Assembly: GCA_015180985.1 (NCBI GenBank)
Contig: CP054185.1
Coordinates: forward strand, 1,054,001 to 1,118,000
DNA from: Flammeovirgaceae bacterium
GTDB taxonomy: Bacteria; Bacteroidota; Bacteroidia; Cytophagales; Cyclobacteriaceae
Direction of reading: 5' to 3'
Length of the DNA: 64,000 bases
Shown here piece after piece: positions 17,707 through 25,083 of this stretch (position 1 is its first letter; every line of letters starts with the position of its first letter). Position numbers and translations under genes: made by a program. The notes below the pieces were generated by a model. It was not told where the DNA came from and searched no databases. It saw only the letters and a list, made by a program, of their open reading frames with translations.

Positions 17707-18555
17707 ATGAAATTACATTTTCTGATTTCTCTCTTGTTGATTTCGGGCGCTGCATCGGCTCATCCGGGTGTGGGCATTGTAATGGACAGTAAGGGCAACG
17801 TGTTTTACACCGACCTGAAACAGGTGTGGAAGATTGACACGCAAGGAAGGAAGTCGGTAGCGGTAAGAAATGTGCATACACACGAGCTATACATGGATGA
17901 ATCGGACAACCTGTATGGTGAGCATTTGTGGTACAATGGGGAGCGGCTGGATACCTGGGGCCATTATGTATGGAAATATTCTGCTGATGGAAGATTTGAA
18001 AAAATCATTCCGGATACGGAAGGATTTTTATCCAACTACAGCTTTGTTCGCGATCATCACGGTAATATGTACTGGGCACATCGCGAGGACAGTTGCCAGA
18101 AGATAGTAAAGCACGACCGCAACAGGATAACCACAAAGCTGGGCAATGAGTGTCTGGAGAATATTCGCTGGATGACATCAACAGCGGAAGGAAATGTCTA
18201 CCTCGTTGATCTGTACGGTATCAAGAAGGTTGACCGGCTTGGCAGGGTGTATACTCTGGCCACTCAACTTCAGGAACGCAAACTGACCCGGGCATTCGTT
18301 AATGATCCCCACCAGCTCATGGGGCTAAGTACTGACAAGGACGAGAATGTGTATGTGGCTGTGTATGGAGCAGGAAAGGTAAAGAAAGTGACACCAAAGG
18401 GGAAAGTTTCAACTGTAGCAGAGACCAATCTGAGTTGGTCGCCAACAGGCGTGTTGAGTGCCCCCAATGGCGATTTGTGGATTTTGGAGTGCTCACCTGC
18501 CAATGCGGTGCGGGTGGAGCGGATAACCCGCGATGGCCGTAGAATTATCTATTAG
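17707..18555 (+). CDS. Secreted NHL/SMP-30-like beta-propeller protein
   Basis: This 282-residue protein has a signal peptide (KLHFLISLLLISGAASA). The mature part has repeated blades of the NHL or virginiamycin-B-lyase type: GIVMDSKGNVFYTDLKQ, LYMDESDNLYG, ENIRWMTSTAEGNVYLVDL, LSTDKDENVYVAVYG and GVLSAPNGDLWILE. A catalytic assignment is not possible. It begins one base after YceI, and its 3' end overlaps the convergent helicase gene by 11 bp. Confidence 0.8.
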   Translation: MKLHFLISLLLISGAASAHPGVGIVMDSKGNVFYTDLKQVWKIDTQGRKSVAVRNVHTHELYMDESDNLYGEHLWYNGERLDTWGHYVWKYSADGRFEKIIPDTEGFLSNYSFVRDHHGNMYWAHREDSCQKIVKHDRNRITTKLGNECLENIRWMTSTAEGNVYLVDLYGIKKVDRLGRVYTLATQLQERKLTRAFVNDPHQLMGLSTDKDENVYVAVYGAGKVKKVTPKGKVSTVAETNLSWSPTGVLSAPNGDLWILECSPANAVRVERITRDGRRIIY

Positions 18556-19771
18556 TGCGGGGCCCGAAACGCTTTCTGCGCGGGCCTCTTCCTTTTTTTC
18601 TGAAGTTTTCTTTTCGTTTTGTTTGCGGGGCGTATGCAGGGCCTTCACCTAATTCGGCAGGCAAGGGCATTTTGGGTATCGGGTAGCCAATCAGGTTTTC
18701 AATGCTCCGGAACCTGCGCTGGTCGCGCTCGTTCACAAAGGTGATGGCCGTACCGGTAGTTTCTGCACGGGCTGTGCGGCCAATGCGGTGAACATAATCT
18801 TCCGGGTCGGGCGGAACATCCCAGTTTATCACCATGCTGATGCCCTCTACATCAATGCCGCGCGAGAGCACATCCGTGCCGATGATGATGTTGATTTGCT
18901 TGTTTTTAAAAGCGCGCAGAATTTCTTCCCGCTCCGCTTGCTCTAAATCTGAATGGAAAGCCCGTGCCTGAATGTTCGATCGCCTGAAGGCCGCATCAAG
19001 TTTTTTCACCGTTTCCTTTGTGGAAGCAAACAGGATGATGCTGTTCCAGCGATGCGTTTTTAATACATGGTTAAGCAGGTTTCCTTTCTGCTCATCATAA
19101 ACCACGTAGGCTTCCTGTGCTATGCCTTCGGCTGGTTTGGCAATGGCGATGTTAATCTCAATCGGTTGATTAAGAATCTTGTTGGCCAGCGCCCGGATTT
19201 TTGGCGGCATCGTAGCGGAGAAAAGAAGGGTTTGTCGCTCTTTTGGTAAGTAGCTTACAATCTTTACAATGTCATCATAGAAACCCATATCCAGCATCCG
19301 GTCGGCTTCATCTAAAATCAGGTGTTTAAGATGCTCAAAGACGGTAGTGCCGGCTGCGAGCAAGGCGATCAGCCTGCCCGGGGTGGCAACAATAATATCG
19401 GCACCCTGTTCAAGCGCGCGTTTTTGCTGGTCCCACGCTGCGCCATCGCCACCGCCATACACGGGGATGGAACTGATGCCTGTAAAGTAGGCAAACCCTT
19501 CAATCTGCTGGTCGATTTGTTGTGCCAGTTCTCGGGTAGGGGCAATGATAAGTGTATTGAGATGACGGTGATCGGCATGAATCATTTTGTTGATTACGGG
19601 CAAAATATAGGCAGCTGTTTTACCGGTGCCGGTTTGGGCGCAGGCGATAACATCGTTGTTCTGCAAAATTACCGGGATGGCCTGCTCCTGGATAGGCGTG
19701 GGCTTTTCATAGCCCATGGCATCCAGGCCATCATTTAATCTTTGGTCGAAACCGAAATCAGAAAAATTCAT
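18545..19771 (-). CDS. DEAD-box RNA helicase, RhlE-like
   Basis: This 408-residue protein is a complete two-domain SF2 helicase: Q motif (NDGLDAMGYEKPTPIQ), motif I AQTGTGKT, Ia PTRELAQQ, II LDEADRMLD, III FSATMP, V TDVLSRGIDV and VI HRIGRTAR. A short basic tail (KKGRGPRRKRFGPR) probably binds RNA. RhlE/CsdA-type helicases remodel structured RNA in ribosome assembly and at low temperature. It lies next to a cold-shock protein gene but is separated from it by a terminator. Confidence 0.93.
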   Translation of the reverse strand: MNFSDFGFDQRLNDGLDAMGYEKPTPIQEQAIPVILQNNDVIACAQTGTGKTAAYILPVINKMIHADHRHLNTLIIAPTRELAQQIDQQIEGFAYFTGISSIPVYGGGDGAAWDQQKRALEQGADIIVATPGRLIALLAAGTTVFEHLKHLILDEADRMLDMGFYDDIVKIVSYLPKERQTLLFSATMPPKIRALANKILNQPIEINIAIAKPAEGIAQEAYVVYDEQKGNLLNHVLKTHRWNSIILFASTKETVKKLDAAFRRSNIQARAFHSDLEQAEREEILRAFKNKQINIIIGTDVLSRGIDVEGISMVINWDVPPDPEDYVHRIGRTARAETTGTAITFVNERDQRRFRSIENLIGYPIPKMPLPAELGEGPAYAPQTKRKENFRKKGRGPRRKRFGPRTNR

Positions 19772-19779
19772 GGGGGTTC

Positions 19780-19812
19780 AAAAAACAAAGCCAGACGGAA
19801 GGCCTGGCTTTG
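19780..19812 (-). terminator. Rho-independent terminator of the cold-shock gene
   Basis: On the minus strand a perfect 9-bp stem CAAAGCCAG / CTGGCTTTG is followed by TTTTTTG. It lies 20 bp past the csp stop and separates it from the helicase. Confidence 0.85.
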
Positions 19813-19831
19813 TGTGTGCTTGTTGGAGAAA

Positions 19832-20029
19832 TTAATTATTGACTAACCGTACGTTTACGGCATTCAATCCTTTTCTTCCTTGTGTTACCTCGAAGGTGAT
19901 GGCATCGTTTTCGCGAACCTTGTCAACAAGGCCTGATACGTGCACAAAAAACTCTTCATTGGTTGCTGTTTCCCTTACAAAGCCGAATCCTTTGGCTTCG
20001 TTAAAGAACTTTACGGTTCCTTCTTTCAT
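19832..20029 (-). CDS. Cold-shock domain protein (CspA family)
   Basis: This 65-residue protein is a single cold-shock OB fold with RNP1 (KGFGFV) and RNP2 (EFFVHVS); it binds single-stranded RNA or DNA as an RNA chaperone. I start it at MKEGTVKFF (20029), the normal family start. An in-frame extension to 20068 would read through a leader hairpin. The neighbours are a DEAD-box helicase and a desaturase, all compatible with cold adaptation. Confidence 0.95.
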   Translation of the reverse strand: MKEGTVKFFNEAKGFGFVRETATNEEFFVHVSGLVDKVRENDAITFEVTQGRKGLNAVNVRLVNN

Positions 20030-20050
20030 GGTGATAAATTGTGTTTTTTT

Positions 20051-20073
20051 GACCAATGGAAGAACCATTGATC
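20051..20073 (-). promoter_or_regulatory. Hairpin in the 5' leader of the cold-shock gene
   Basis: GACCAATGG and CCATTGATC pair with one mismatch around a 5-nt loop, 22 nt upstream of the csp ATG. A TACCTTTA -7-like word further upstream (near 20100) suggests a leader of about 70 nt containing this stem. It may modulate translation, as csp leaders do elsewhere. Confidence 0.45.
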
Positions 20074-20150
20074 GGTGTTATAAATTGATTAAGGCCGTAA
20101 AGGTAGTAATAAATACCTAAATCGGCAGGTTTACTGGTAATCCCACCTGA

Positions 20151-20918
20151 TTAGGCTGCTGCTTTCACTTGTTCAAGAGCCGCTGTTTTCTGCCGGTTGA
20201 TGGTTATAATCCTCAATTTGTCGAGCAAGCGAATGATCAGATATGTGGGGTCAATTTCATGCCAGCGTATGCCACCAAAGTTAGCGCGCGACCCGTGTTT
20301 GTGGTGATTGTTATGATAGCTTTCACCCATCATCAGAAAATCAACCGGCAGAAAGTTTTTGGAGGTATCGCCTACTTCAAAGTTTCGGTACCCGTACTTG
20401 TGCGCAAACCAGTTAATGATGGCTCCGTGTATGGGGCTTAGCAGAAACTGTATGGGGAGCAACAGCCATAGCCACCAGGTTGTGGCAAACTGCAGATAGA
20501 ACAACACATAAAGTCCGCCCCATAGAATGCGTGACGGCCACGAGCGTGCAAACTTATCGAACGCATTCCACTGCGGCACGCCCTCGGTAAAGCGCTTATC
20601 CACCACAAGTTTACCATTGGCAATAGCCGAATAGATGGTTTTGGTTTTCCACATCATGTTCCAGATGGTTTCATCGTAAGACGGTGAATGTGGATCGTTT
20701 TCGGTGTCGGCAAAGGCATGGTGCATGCGGTGCATAACGCCATAGCCATACGCACTCAGGTAATTGGATCCCTGAAAAATCCACGTCAGCACAAAGAATA
20801 CCTTCTCGGTAAATTTGTTCATGGTAAATGCCCGGTGCGAAGCGTACCGATGAAGAAAGAATGTTTGGAAGAAAAGTGACAGGTACCAATGCGCTATAAA
20901 AAAGGCAATAATGATCAT
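20151..20918 (-). CDS. Acyl-lipid/acyl-CoA fatty acid desaturase
   Basis: This 255-residue membrane di-iron desaturase has the three histidine boxes: HRYASHR, HRMHHAF and HNNHHKHG. Hydrophobic hairpins lie between them (IIIAFFIAHWYLSLFF, FVLTWIFQG, LYVLFYLQFATTWWLWLLLPIQFLL split by a basic turn). It introduces a double bond into membrane fatty acids. It is shorter than the second desaturase at 21816, beginning almost directly in the first membrane helix. A role in membrane fluidity is the likely one. Confidence 0.9.
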   Translation of the reverse strand: MIIIAFFIAHWYLSLFFQTFFLHRYASHRAFTMNKFTEKVFFVLTWIFQGSNYLSAYGYGVMHRMHHAFADTENDPHSPSYDETIWNMMWKTKTIYSAIANGKLVVDKRFTEGVPQWNAFDKFARSWPSRILWGGLYVLFYLQFATTWWLWLLLPIQFLLSPIHGAIINWFAHKYGYRNFEVGDTSKNFLPVDFLMMGESYHNNHHKHGSRANFGGIRWHEIDPTYLIIRLLDKLRIITINRQKTAALEQVKAAA

Positions 20919-21025
20919 ATAATTCGGTCAGGTTAATGGTAAAATGCAGTAATCAGCCTATAATCGGCATGATTTACAGTAAGACAAATTACCTTACCGT
21001 TTGTGACAAACCGGGGTGGAGAAAT

Positions 21026-21643
21026 TCAGGATTCTTTTTCGGGCTGAAACCAGATGTCGCGTTTTAGCGAGTCAATGAGATCATCAGTATTGCCCAGACA
21101 GGCTTTTTTAAAACTTTCCAGCAACGAAGAGGGCACCGGGACATCGAAATGAATCTTGGCCGACTCCTCACTTAACTTCTTTTTTGCGCGTGTAAGGAGT
21201 TGGCGGCAATGGTCTTTCTTTTTATTGAGTGTTTTGTGAAGCGTATCGTAATCCAGGTCTAACACTTCTTTTAGCAGGTAAACAGCGCGTTCAAGGGGCT
21301 TAAGTTTCTGATGGATAACCTTTATGGCACCGGCCAGGTAAACATCCATATCCAAGTGTGGAAAACTGCTCTCTTTGATTTTGGTTATAAACTCGGGTAA
21401 CTGCATGGAGTCGAGATACTCCATCTTCTTTCTTTTCAATGCGTTGAGGTGATTCAGGCAGTTATTGGTCACGGCCTTAATCAGGTATGCTTTGGTGTTA
21501 TTGATTTTTTCCTTTTCGGCACTTAGCCATTTAAGAAAAGTTTCCTGCACAATATCTTCTGCATCGGCTTTGCAACGCAACAGGTTGTAAGCAATTGCCT
21601 GCAACATGGGTTGGTAAAGCGTTATAACAGCAGCGTGATTCAT
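21026..21643 (-). CDS. RNA polymerase ECF-type sigma factor
   Basis: This 205-residue protein has sigma region 2 (LYQPMLQAIAYNLLRCKADAE, DIVQETFLKWL) and a helix-turn-helix region 4 that is rather divergent (LKPLERAVYLLKEVLDLDYD, LHKTLNKKKDHCRQLLTRAKKKL). A C-terminal extension of about 40 residues (VPVPSSLLESFKKACLGNTDDLIDSL... split) resembles the tail of SigJ-type ECF factors. No anti-sigma gene is adjacent. An exact TACCTTTG -7 element lies seven bases upstream of the ATG. Confidence 0.85.
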   Translation of the reverse strand: MNHAAVITLYQPMLQAIAYNLLRCKADAEDIVQETFLKWLSAEKEKINNTKAYLIKAVTNNCLNHLNALKRKKMEYLDSMQLPEFITKIKESSFPHLDMDVYLAGAIKVIHQKLKPLERAVYLLKEVLDLDYDTLHKTLNKKKDHCRQLLTRAKKKLSEESAKIHFDVPVPSSLLESFKKACLGNTDDLIDSLKRDIWFQPEKES

Positions 21644-21650
21644 CGGGAAG

Positions 21651-21658
21651 CAAAGGTA
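21651..21658 (-). promoter_or_regulatory. TAnnTTTG -7 element of the ECF sigma gene
   Basis: TACCTTTG on the minus strand ends seven bases before the ATG at 21643. Confidence 0.55.
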
Positions 21659-21754
21659 CGGTAATATTATGGTATTTAAGCCATGAGCTCTGACCTTACA
21701 GACGTTCGTACCGGCAACTTTCTGTAAACGGCAATGTATTCGCAGACAAACCGT

Positions 21755-21762
21755 TACCTTTG
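21755..21762 (+). promoter_or_regulatory. TAnnTTTG -7 element upstream of desaturase 2
   Basis: TACCTTTG lies 53 bases upstream of the ATG at 21816, which allows a leader of about 45 nt. Confidence 0.5.
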
Positions 21763-21815
21763 TTGTTCGGAGTCAACGTATTGCATACTGTGGGTCCGGT
21801 TTATTTTGTAAGTAT

Positions 21816-22751
21816 ATGACAACAACATGGGTACCGGAGCCGCGCAGGAAACCGATATTATCACAAGAGATAAGTTTTACGCTTGTGCATTTGCTGCCAT
21901 TGGCCGCCATCTGGACAGGGGCCACTTTGTTTGACTGGATGGTTTGTATTTTCCTTTACTTCTTCCGCATGTTCTGGGTAACGGCCGGCTACCACCGGTA
22001 CTTTGCTCACCGGTCGTACAGCACTTCACGCTGGTTTCAGTTCGTTATCGCGTTTATGGCACAAACCTCTGCTCAAAAAGGAGCGTTGTGGTGGGCTGCG
22101 CACCACCGGCATCACCACCGGCACAGCGATACACCGGCCGATCCGCACTCGATGAAAATTTATGGTTTCTGGTACTCGCATGTAGGCTGGATTGTAGGAC
22201 CTGATTTTAAAGAAACGGACTACAAGACCATTGGCGATTATGCGAAATACCCTGAGTTGGTGTGGCTGAACAAATATTACCTGGTGCCACCTGTTTTGCT
22301 GGCGCTTGGGGTTACTGCATTGGGCGCTGTGGTAAACGGAGGAAGTATTTCAATGATGTTTACATCACATGGCATGTCAACGTTATTAGTCGGATTCTTT
22401 CTCAGCACGGTAATCCTGTATCACGGCACGTTCTCCATCAACTCCATCATGCACAAGTTTGGCCGGCAGCGGTATGAATCCAACGATGAAAGCCGCAACA
22501 GTTTGTGGCTTGCGCTGCTTACGCTGGGCGAAGGCTGGCACAACAATCATCATTATTATGAGACGGCAGCACGCCAGGGTTTTTTCTGGTGGGAAATTGA
22601 CATTACCTGGTATGTGCTGAAGGCGATGTCGTGGGCAGGTCTTATCTGGGATTTGAAGGGCGTTCCCCTGCATATTAAGTATTCAAAAAACCGGGCGCAC
22701 GCCCGCCAGCTTAAGCAGGAGATGGAGGAGGAACTGCGCCAGTCGGCTTAA
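21816..22751 (+). CDS. Delta-9-type acyl-CoA desaturase
   Basis: This 311-residue protein has the complete stearoyl-CoA desaturase pattern: box 1 HRYFAHR, box 2 HRHHHRHSD and box 3 HNNHHYYE, with EGWHNNHH preceding the last. Membrane segments flank each box (HLLPLAAIWTGATLFDWM, PPVLLALGVTALGAVV, LLVGFFLSTVILYHGTF). The product is an unsaturated acyl chain for membrane lipids. Together with the desaturase at 20151 it gives two related enzymes within 2.6 kb, probably with different substrates or conditions. Confidence 0.92.
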   Translation: MTTTWVPEPRRKPILSQEISFTLVHLLPLAAIWTGATLFDWMVCIFLYFFRMFWVTAGYHRYFAHRSYSTSRWFQFVIAFMAQTSAQKGALWWAAHHRHHHRHSDTPADPHSMKIYGFWYSHVGWIVGPDFKETDYKTIGDYAKYPELVWLNKYYLVPPVLLALGVTALGAVVNGGSISMMFTSHGMSTLLVGFFLSTVILYHGTFSINSIMHKFGRQRYESNDESRNSLWLALLTLGEGWHNNHHYYETAARQGFFWWEIDITWYVLKAMSWAGLIWDLKGVPLHIKYSKNRAHARQLKQEMEEELRQSA

Positions 22752-22812
22752 TTGCACTGATATTGGAATTTTAGAATCGCCTGCTAAATTTGCAGTCCCT
22801 TTACGGGAAAAA

Positions 22813-22886
<74 letters not shown>

Positions 22887-22888
22887 AA

Positions 22889-22934
22889 CCTCACCCCCAA
22901 CCCCCTCTCCTTAAGGAGAGGGGGCTTGTTTTTT
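22889..22934 (+). repeat. GC-rich palindromic repeat between the tRNAs, doubling as a terminator
   Basis: CCTCACCCCCAA is followed by a perfect stem CCCCCTCTCC-TTAA-GGAGAGGGGG, then CTTG and six T. It is the same family as the element translated inside uvrA at 46945-46983. The stem plus T-run would end transcription after tRNA-Gly. Confidence 0.75.
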
Positions 22935-22954
22935 ATAGAGAAGTAAGCGGGGAT

Positions 22955-23040
22955 GCCCGGGTGGTGGAATTGGTAGACACGCAGGACTTAAAATCCTGTG
23001 GCCAGTAATGGCTGTACGGGTTCAACTCCCGTCCCGGGTA
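22955..23040 (+). tRNA. tRNA-Leu (UAA)
   Basis: This 86-nt class II tRNA has acceptor GCCCGGG pairing with CCCGGGT (a G-U at the first pair), anticodon stem CAGGA/TCCTG with loop CTTAAAA (anticodon TAA), a long variable arm (TGGCCAGTAATGGCTG) and T-arm ACGGGTTCAACTCCCGT. The 3' CCA is not encoded. Confidence 0.96.
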
Positions 23041-23229
23041 CTTAACTATAACAGTTATCAACTGAAGTAGAAGCGGGTTCAATGCTGACGCTTTCGGTCA
23101 GCATCCTGTCATCCGCGTAAGGCGGATCGTCCAGGGCTCCCGTCCGGGTACTCATTTTTTTAAGGCTATCAACCAATGCAGAATAGGGTTCAATGCTGAC
23201 GCTTGCGGTCAGCATCCTGACAATCGCGA
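23027..23229 (+). repeat. Degenerate about 111-bp tandem duplication including the tRNA-Leu 3' end
   Basis: Unit 1 starts with CTCCCGTCCCGGGTACT (23027, the tRNA 3' end) and unit 2 with CTCCCGTCCGGGTACT (23137). Both continue through an (A)TCAAC word into GGGTTCAATGCTGACGC at 23075 and 23186 and a GGTCAGCATCCTG hairpin. The offset is 110-111 bp throughout. The hairpin stem is ATGCTGAC / GTCAGCAT. There is no gene in this 240-bp stretch. Confidence 0.7.
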
Positions 23230-23280
23230 GCGGTGATATGCTCCTCTTGCATTTTGTTAAATTCAGGAGTTTATTACTTC

Positions 23281-24075
23281 ATGTTTCGAGGGTTCTTGCT
23301 GTTACTGGGTATCCTTTTCCTTTTGGGCTGCCATCCTTCCAAAAGGAAAAATTTAATCTGGTCAGATGAATTTAATTATTCGGGCTCACCCGATTCTGCC
23401 AAATGGAGTTATGATTTGGGCAATGGTTGCCCCGATTTGTGCGGGTGGGGCAACCAGGAATTAGAATACTACACCAAGGATCCAAAAAACGTACGGGTTG
23501 AAAACGGAGTATTGATTATTGAAGTGCATAACGATTCAGTGGGTGGAAAGCCTTGCACCAGTACCCGAATAATCAGCAAATACAAAGGCGATTGGCTTTA
23601 CGGACGCATTGACGTAAGGGCCCGGTTACCGCGCGGCCGGGGTACATGGCCTGCTATCTGGATGTTGCCAACGGATTGGGCGTATGGCGGCTGGCCCGCC
23701 AGCGGTGAAATTGATATTATGGAACATGTGGGGTTTGACCCGGGGCTCATTCACGGAACAATCCATACCGAGGCGTATAACCATCAGAAGAAAACCCAAA
23801 AGGAAGGCATTATCACGGTGGCTGATGCGCAGGATGCTTTCCATGTGTACAGTATTGACTGGCACGCTGATAAAATTGACTTTTTTGTTGATGGTAAATT
23901 GTATCATTCCGTGTTGCGCTTACCTGAAGATACGTTTCGCGAATGGCCGTTTGACAAGCGGTTTCACCTGATTATGAATGTAGCAGTTGGTGGCTTTTGG
24001 GGTGGTATGCAAGGCATTGATGATTCCATCTGGCCACAGCGCATGGAAGTGGATTATGTACGGGTGTATCAGTAA
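23281..24075 (+). CDS. Glycoside hydrolase family 16 lipoprotein (beta-glucanase-like)
   Basis: This protein has 264 residues from MFRGFLLLL (23281), giving a lipobox LFLLGC; an upstream GTG at 23233 would only add a non-signal extension. The GH16 catalytic motif is GEIDIMEHVG, with nucleophile Glu143, Asp145 and acid/base Glu148. Around it lie WSDEFNYSG, GNQELEYYT, YGRIDVRARLPRG, WPAIWMLP and HLIMNVAVGG, the normal laminarinase/licheninase layout. It should cleave beta-1,3 or mixed-linkage glucans at the cell surface. It stands alone, with no SusCD pair nearby. Confidence 0.92.
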   Translation: MFRGFLLLLGILFLLGCHPSKRKNLIWSDEFNYSGSPDSAKWSYDLGNGCPDLCGWGNQELEYYTKDPKNVRVENGVLIIEVHNDSVGGKPCTSTRIISKYKGDWLYGRIDVRARLPRGRGTWPAIWMLPTDWAYGGWPASGEIDIMEHVGFDPGLIHGTIHTEAYNHQKKTQKEGIITVADAQDAFHVYSIDWHADKIDFFVDGKLYHSVLRLPEDTFREWPFDKRFHLIMNVAVGGFWGGMQGIDDSIWPQRMEVDYVRVYQ

Positions 24076-24105
24076 GCACAGGGAAAAGTTTCAATGAAGG
24101 GTAGC

Positions 24106-24456
24106 TCAGGATGCCTGTTTGCTTTTTGTAAGGTCCTCAAACAAGCCGTTGAATAAGGATAGTATCAAGCTGAATGCCAGGGCCCACCAGAAACCATCTA
24201 CCTCAAAGCCATCTACAAACCAATCGGCAAGCTGAATCATCAGCGCATTGATGACCAGCAGGAATAGTCCGAAGGTAACAAAGGTGATGGGAATGGTTAA
24301 TACCACCAGGATGGGCTTAACAATGGCATTGACAATGGCCAACACCAACGCAACCAGAAGGGCATATCCGTAATGTTCAACATGAACTCCCGGTAACAGA
24401 TAAGCGGTTAGCAATACCCCAAGCCCATTCAGTAAAAAGCGTATAATCCCATTCAT
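24106..24456 (-). CDS. Phage holin superfamily IV (YvlD-like) membrane protein
   Basis: This 116-residue protein has four predicted membrane helices: LNGLGVLLTAYLLPGV, YALLVALVLAIVNAIVKPIL, VLTIPITFVTFGLFLLVINAL and GFWWALAFSLILSLFNGL. The spacing and the KPIL/FGLFLLVINAL motifs are those of PF04020, which despite its holin name is a widespread chromosomal membrane family of unknown role. It overlaps the nucleotidyltransferase gene by four bases, but a functional link is not evident. Confidence 0.85.
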   Translation of the reverse strand: MNGIIRFLLNGLGVLLTAYLLPGVHVEHYGYALLVALVLAIVNAIVKPILVVLTIPITFVTFGLFLLVINALMIQLADWFVDGFEVDGFWWALAFSLILSLFNGLFEDLTKSKQAS

Positions 24457-24908
24457 TGCGGCAGGTTTTCGAGGTCGTCCAGATCTTTTTTCCGGTTTGT
24501 AGCGGCTTTATTTTTTTTCAGACTTTCCAAATCAAGGTAGGGCAGTATGGTGCCATCAACCACCGTGAGTTGACGTTTTTCATAACATTCACTAAAATGA
24601 ATTCCACTAACCGATGTCATCACATCGATTCGAAGCGGGGGATAACCGAATTGTACAACTGTATTTTCCTTTGTAAAATCTTCAACAGACAAGTCCTTAA
24701 AAGGCCCAAAGCCAAATTCAGCTATACAACTCATTAAGTTAATTGCATTTTCCGGAGTAGGCTCAACCCAAATATCGAGGTCGCCAGTAAATCGTACATA
24801 ACCATGCAGGCCTACGGCATAGGCTCCAACAACAATGTACCGAACATTATTTTTGTTTAGTAATTCGATAAATTCTTTGAAGTCCTTGCTTAAATGGATC
24901 TTCTCCAT
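24453..24908 (-). CDS. Nucleotidyltransferase-fold protein (MNT-like)
   Basis: This 151-residue protein has the minimal nucleotidyltransferase core: YIVVGAYAVGLHGYVRFTGDLDIWVEP, with the G(A)Y loop and the DLD metal-binding pair, then a third acidic strand in PPLRIDVMTS. It resembles the DUF6036-like proteins that occur in toxin-antitoxin-like operons. Its first 62 bp overlap the small gene upstream, suggesting translational coupling. Enzymatic activity is likely from the intact acidic residues; the substrate is unknown. Confidence 0.75.
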   Translation of the reverse strand: MEKIHLSKDFKEFIELLNKNNVRYIVVGAYAVGLHGYVRFTGDLDIWVEPTPENAINLMSCIAEFGFGPFKDLSVEDFTKENTVVQFGYPPLRIDVMTSVSGIHFSECYEKRQLTVVDGTILPYLDLESLKKNKAATNRKKDLDDLENLPQ

Positions 24909-25029
24909 AATGGCGTTTTCTTAGTGATTCAATTCCGGCAATCCGTTTTGCCGCAGGCTGCGATAGCCAAAAGGTGTAGTCTTTGGGTTCTTCCCCAAGC
25001 CGGAATTTCCGGACCACCGTCCGATTCAT
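24847..25029 (-). CDS. Small basic protein paired with nucleotidyltransferase
   Basis: This 60-residue protein starts at ATG 25029 (a GTG at 25047 would add six). The sequence VVRKFRLGEEPKDYTFWLSQPAAKRIAGIESLRKRHYG resembles the short partner proteins found ahead of MNT-type nucleotidyltransferases in Bacteroidota, which read 'LTPxERLxxLxxL'. It overlaps its downstream partner by 62 bp. A regulator or antitoxin role is inference. Confidence 0.6.
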   Translation of the reverse strand: MNRTVVRKFRLGEEPKDYTFWLSQPAAKRIAGIESLRKRHYGEDPFKQGLQRIYRITKQK

Positions 25030-25071
25030 TTTGAATTCTATCAACACATGTTAAAGATAAGCAAAATGATA

Positions 25072-25079
25072 TTACTTTG
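25072..25079 (+). promoter_or_regulatory. Near-consensus -7 element of the exonuclease/GIY-YIG gene
   Basis: TTACTTTG (one mismatch to TAnnTTTG) ends four bases before the ATG at 25084. Confidence 0.4.
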
Positions 25080-25083
25080 AAGT

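Noticed and set aside
20030-20068. N-terminal extension of the cold-shock protein
   Set aside because: The family starts at MKEGTVKFF; the extension reads through a leader hairpin.
23041-23232. CRISPR-like repeat structure
   Set aside because: There are only two degenerate units of about 111 bp, without regular spacers or cas genes.
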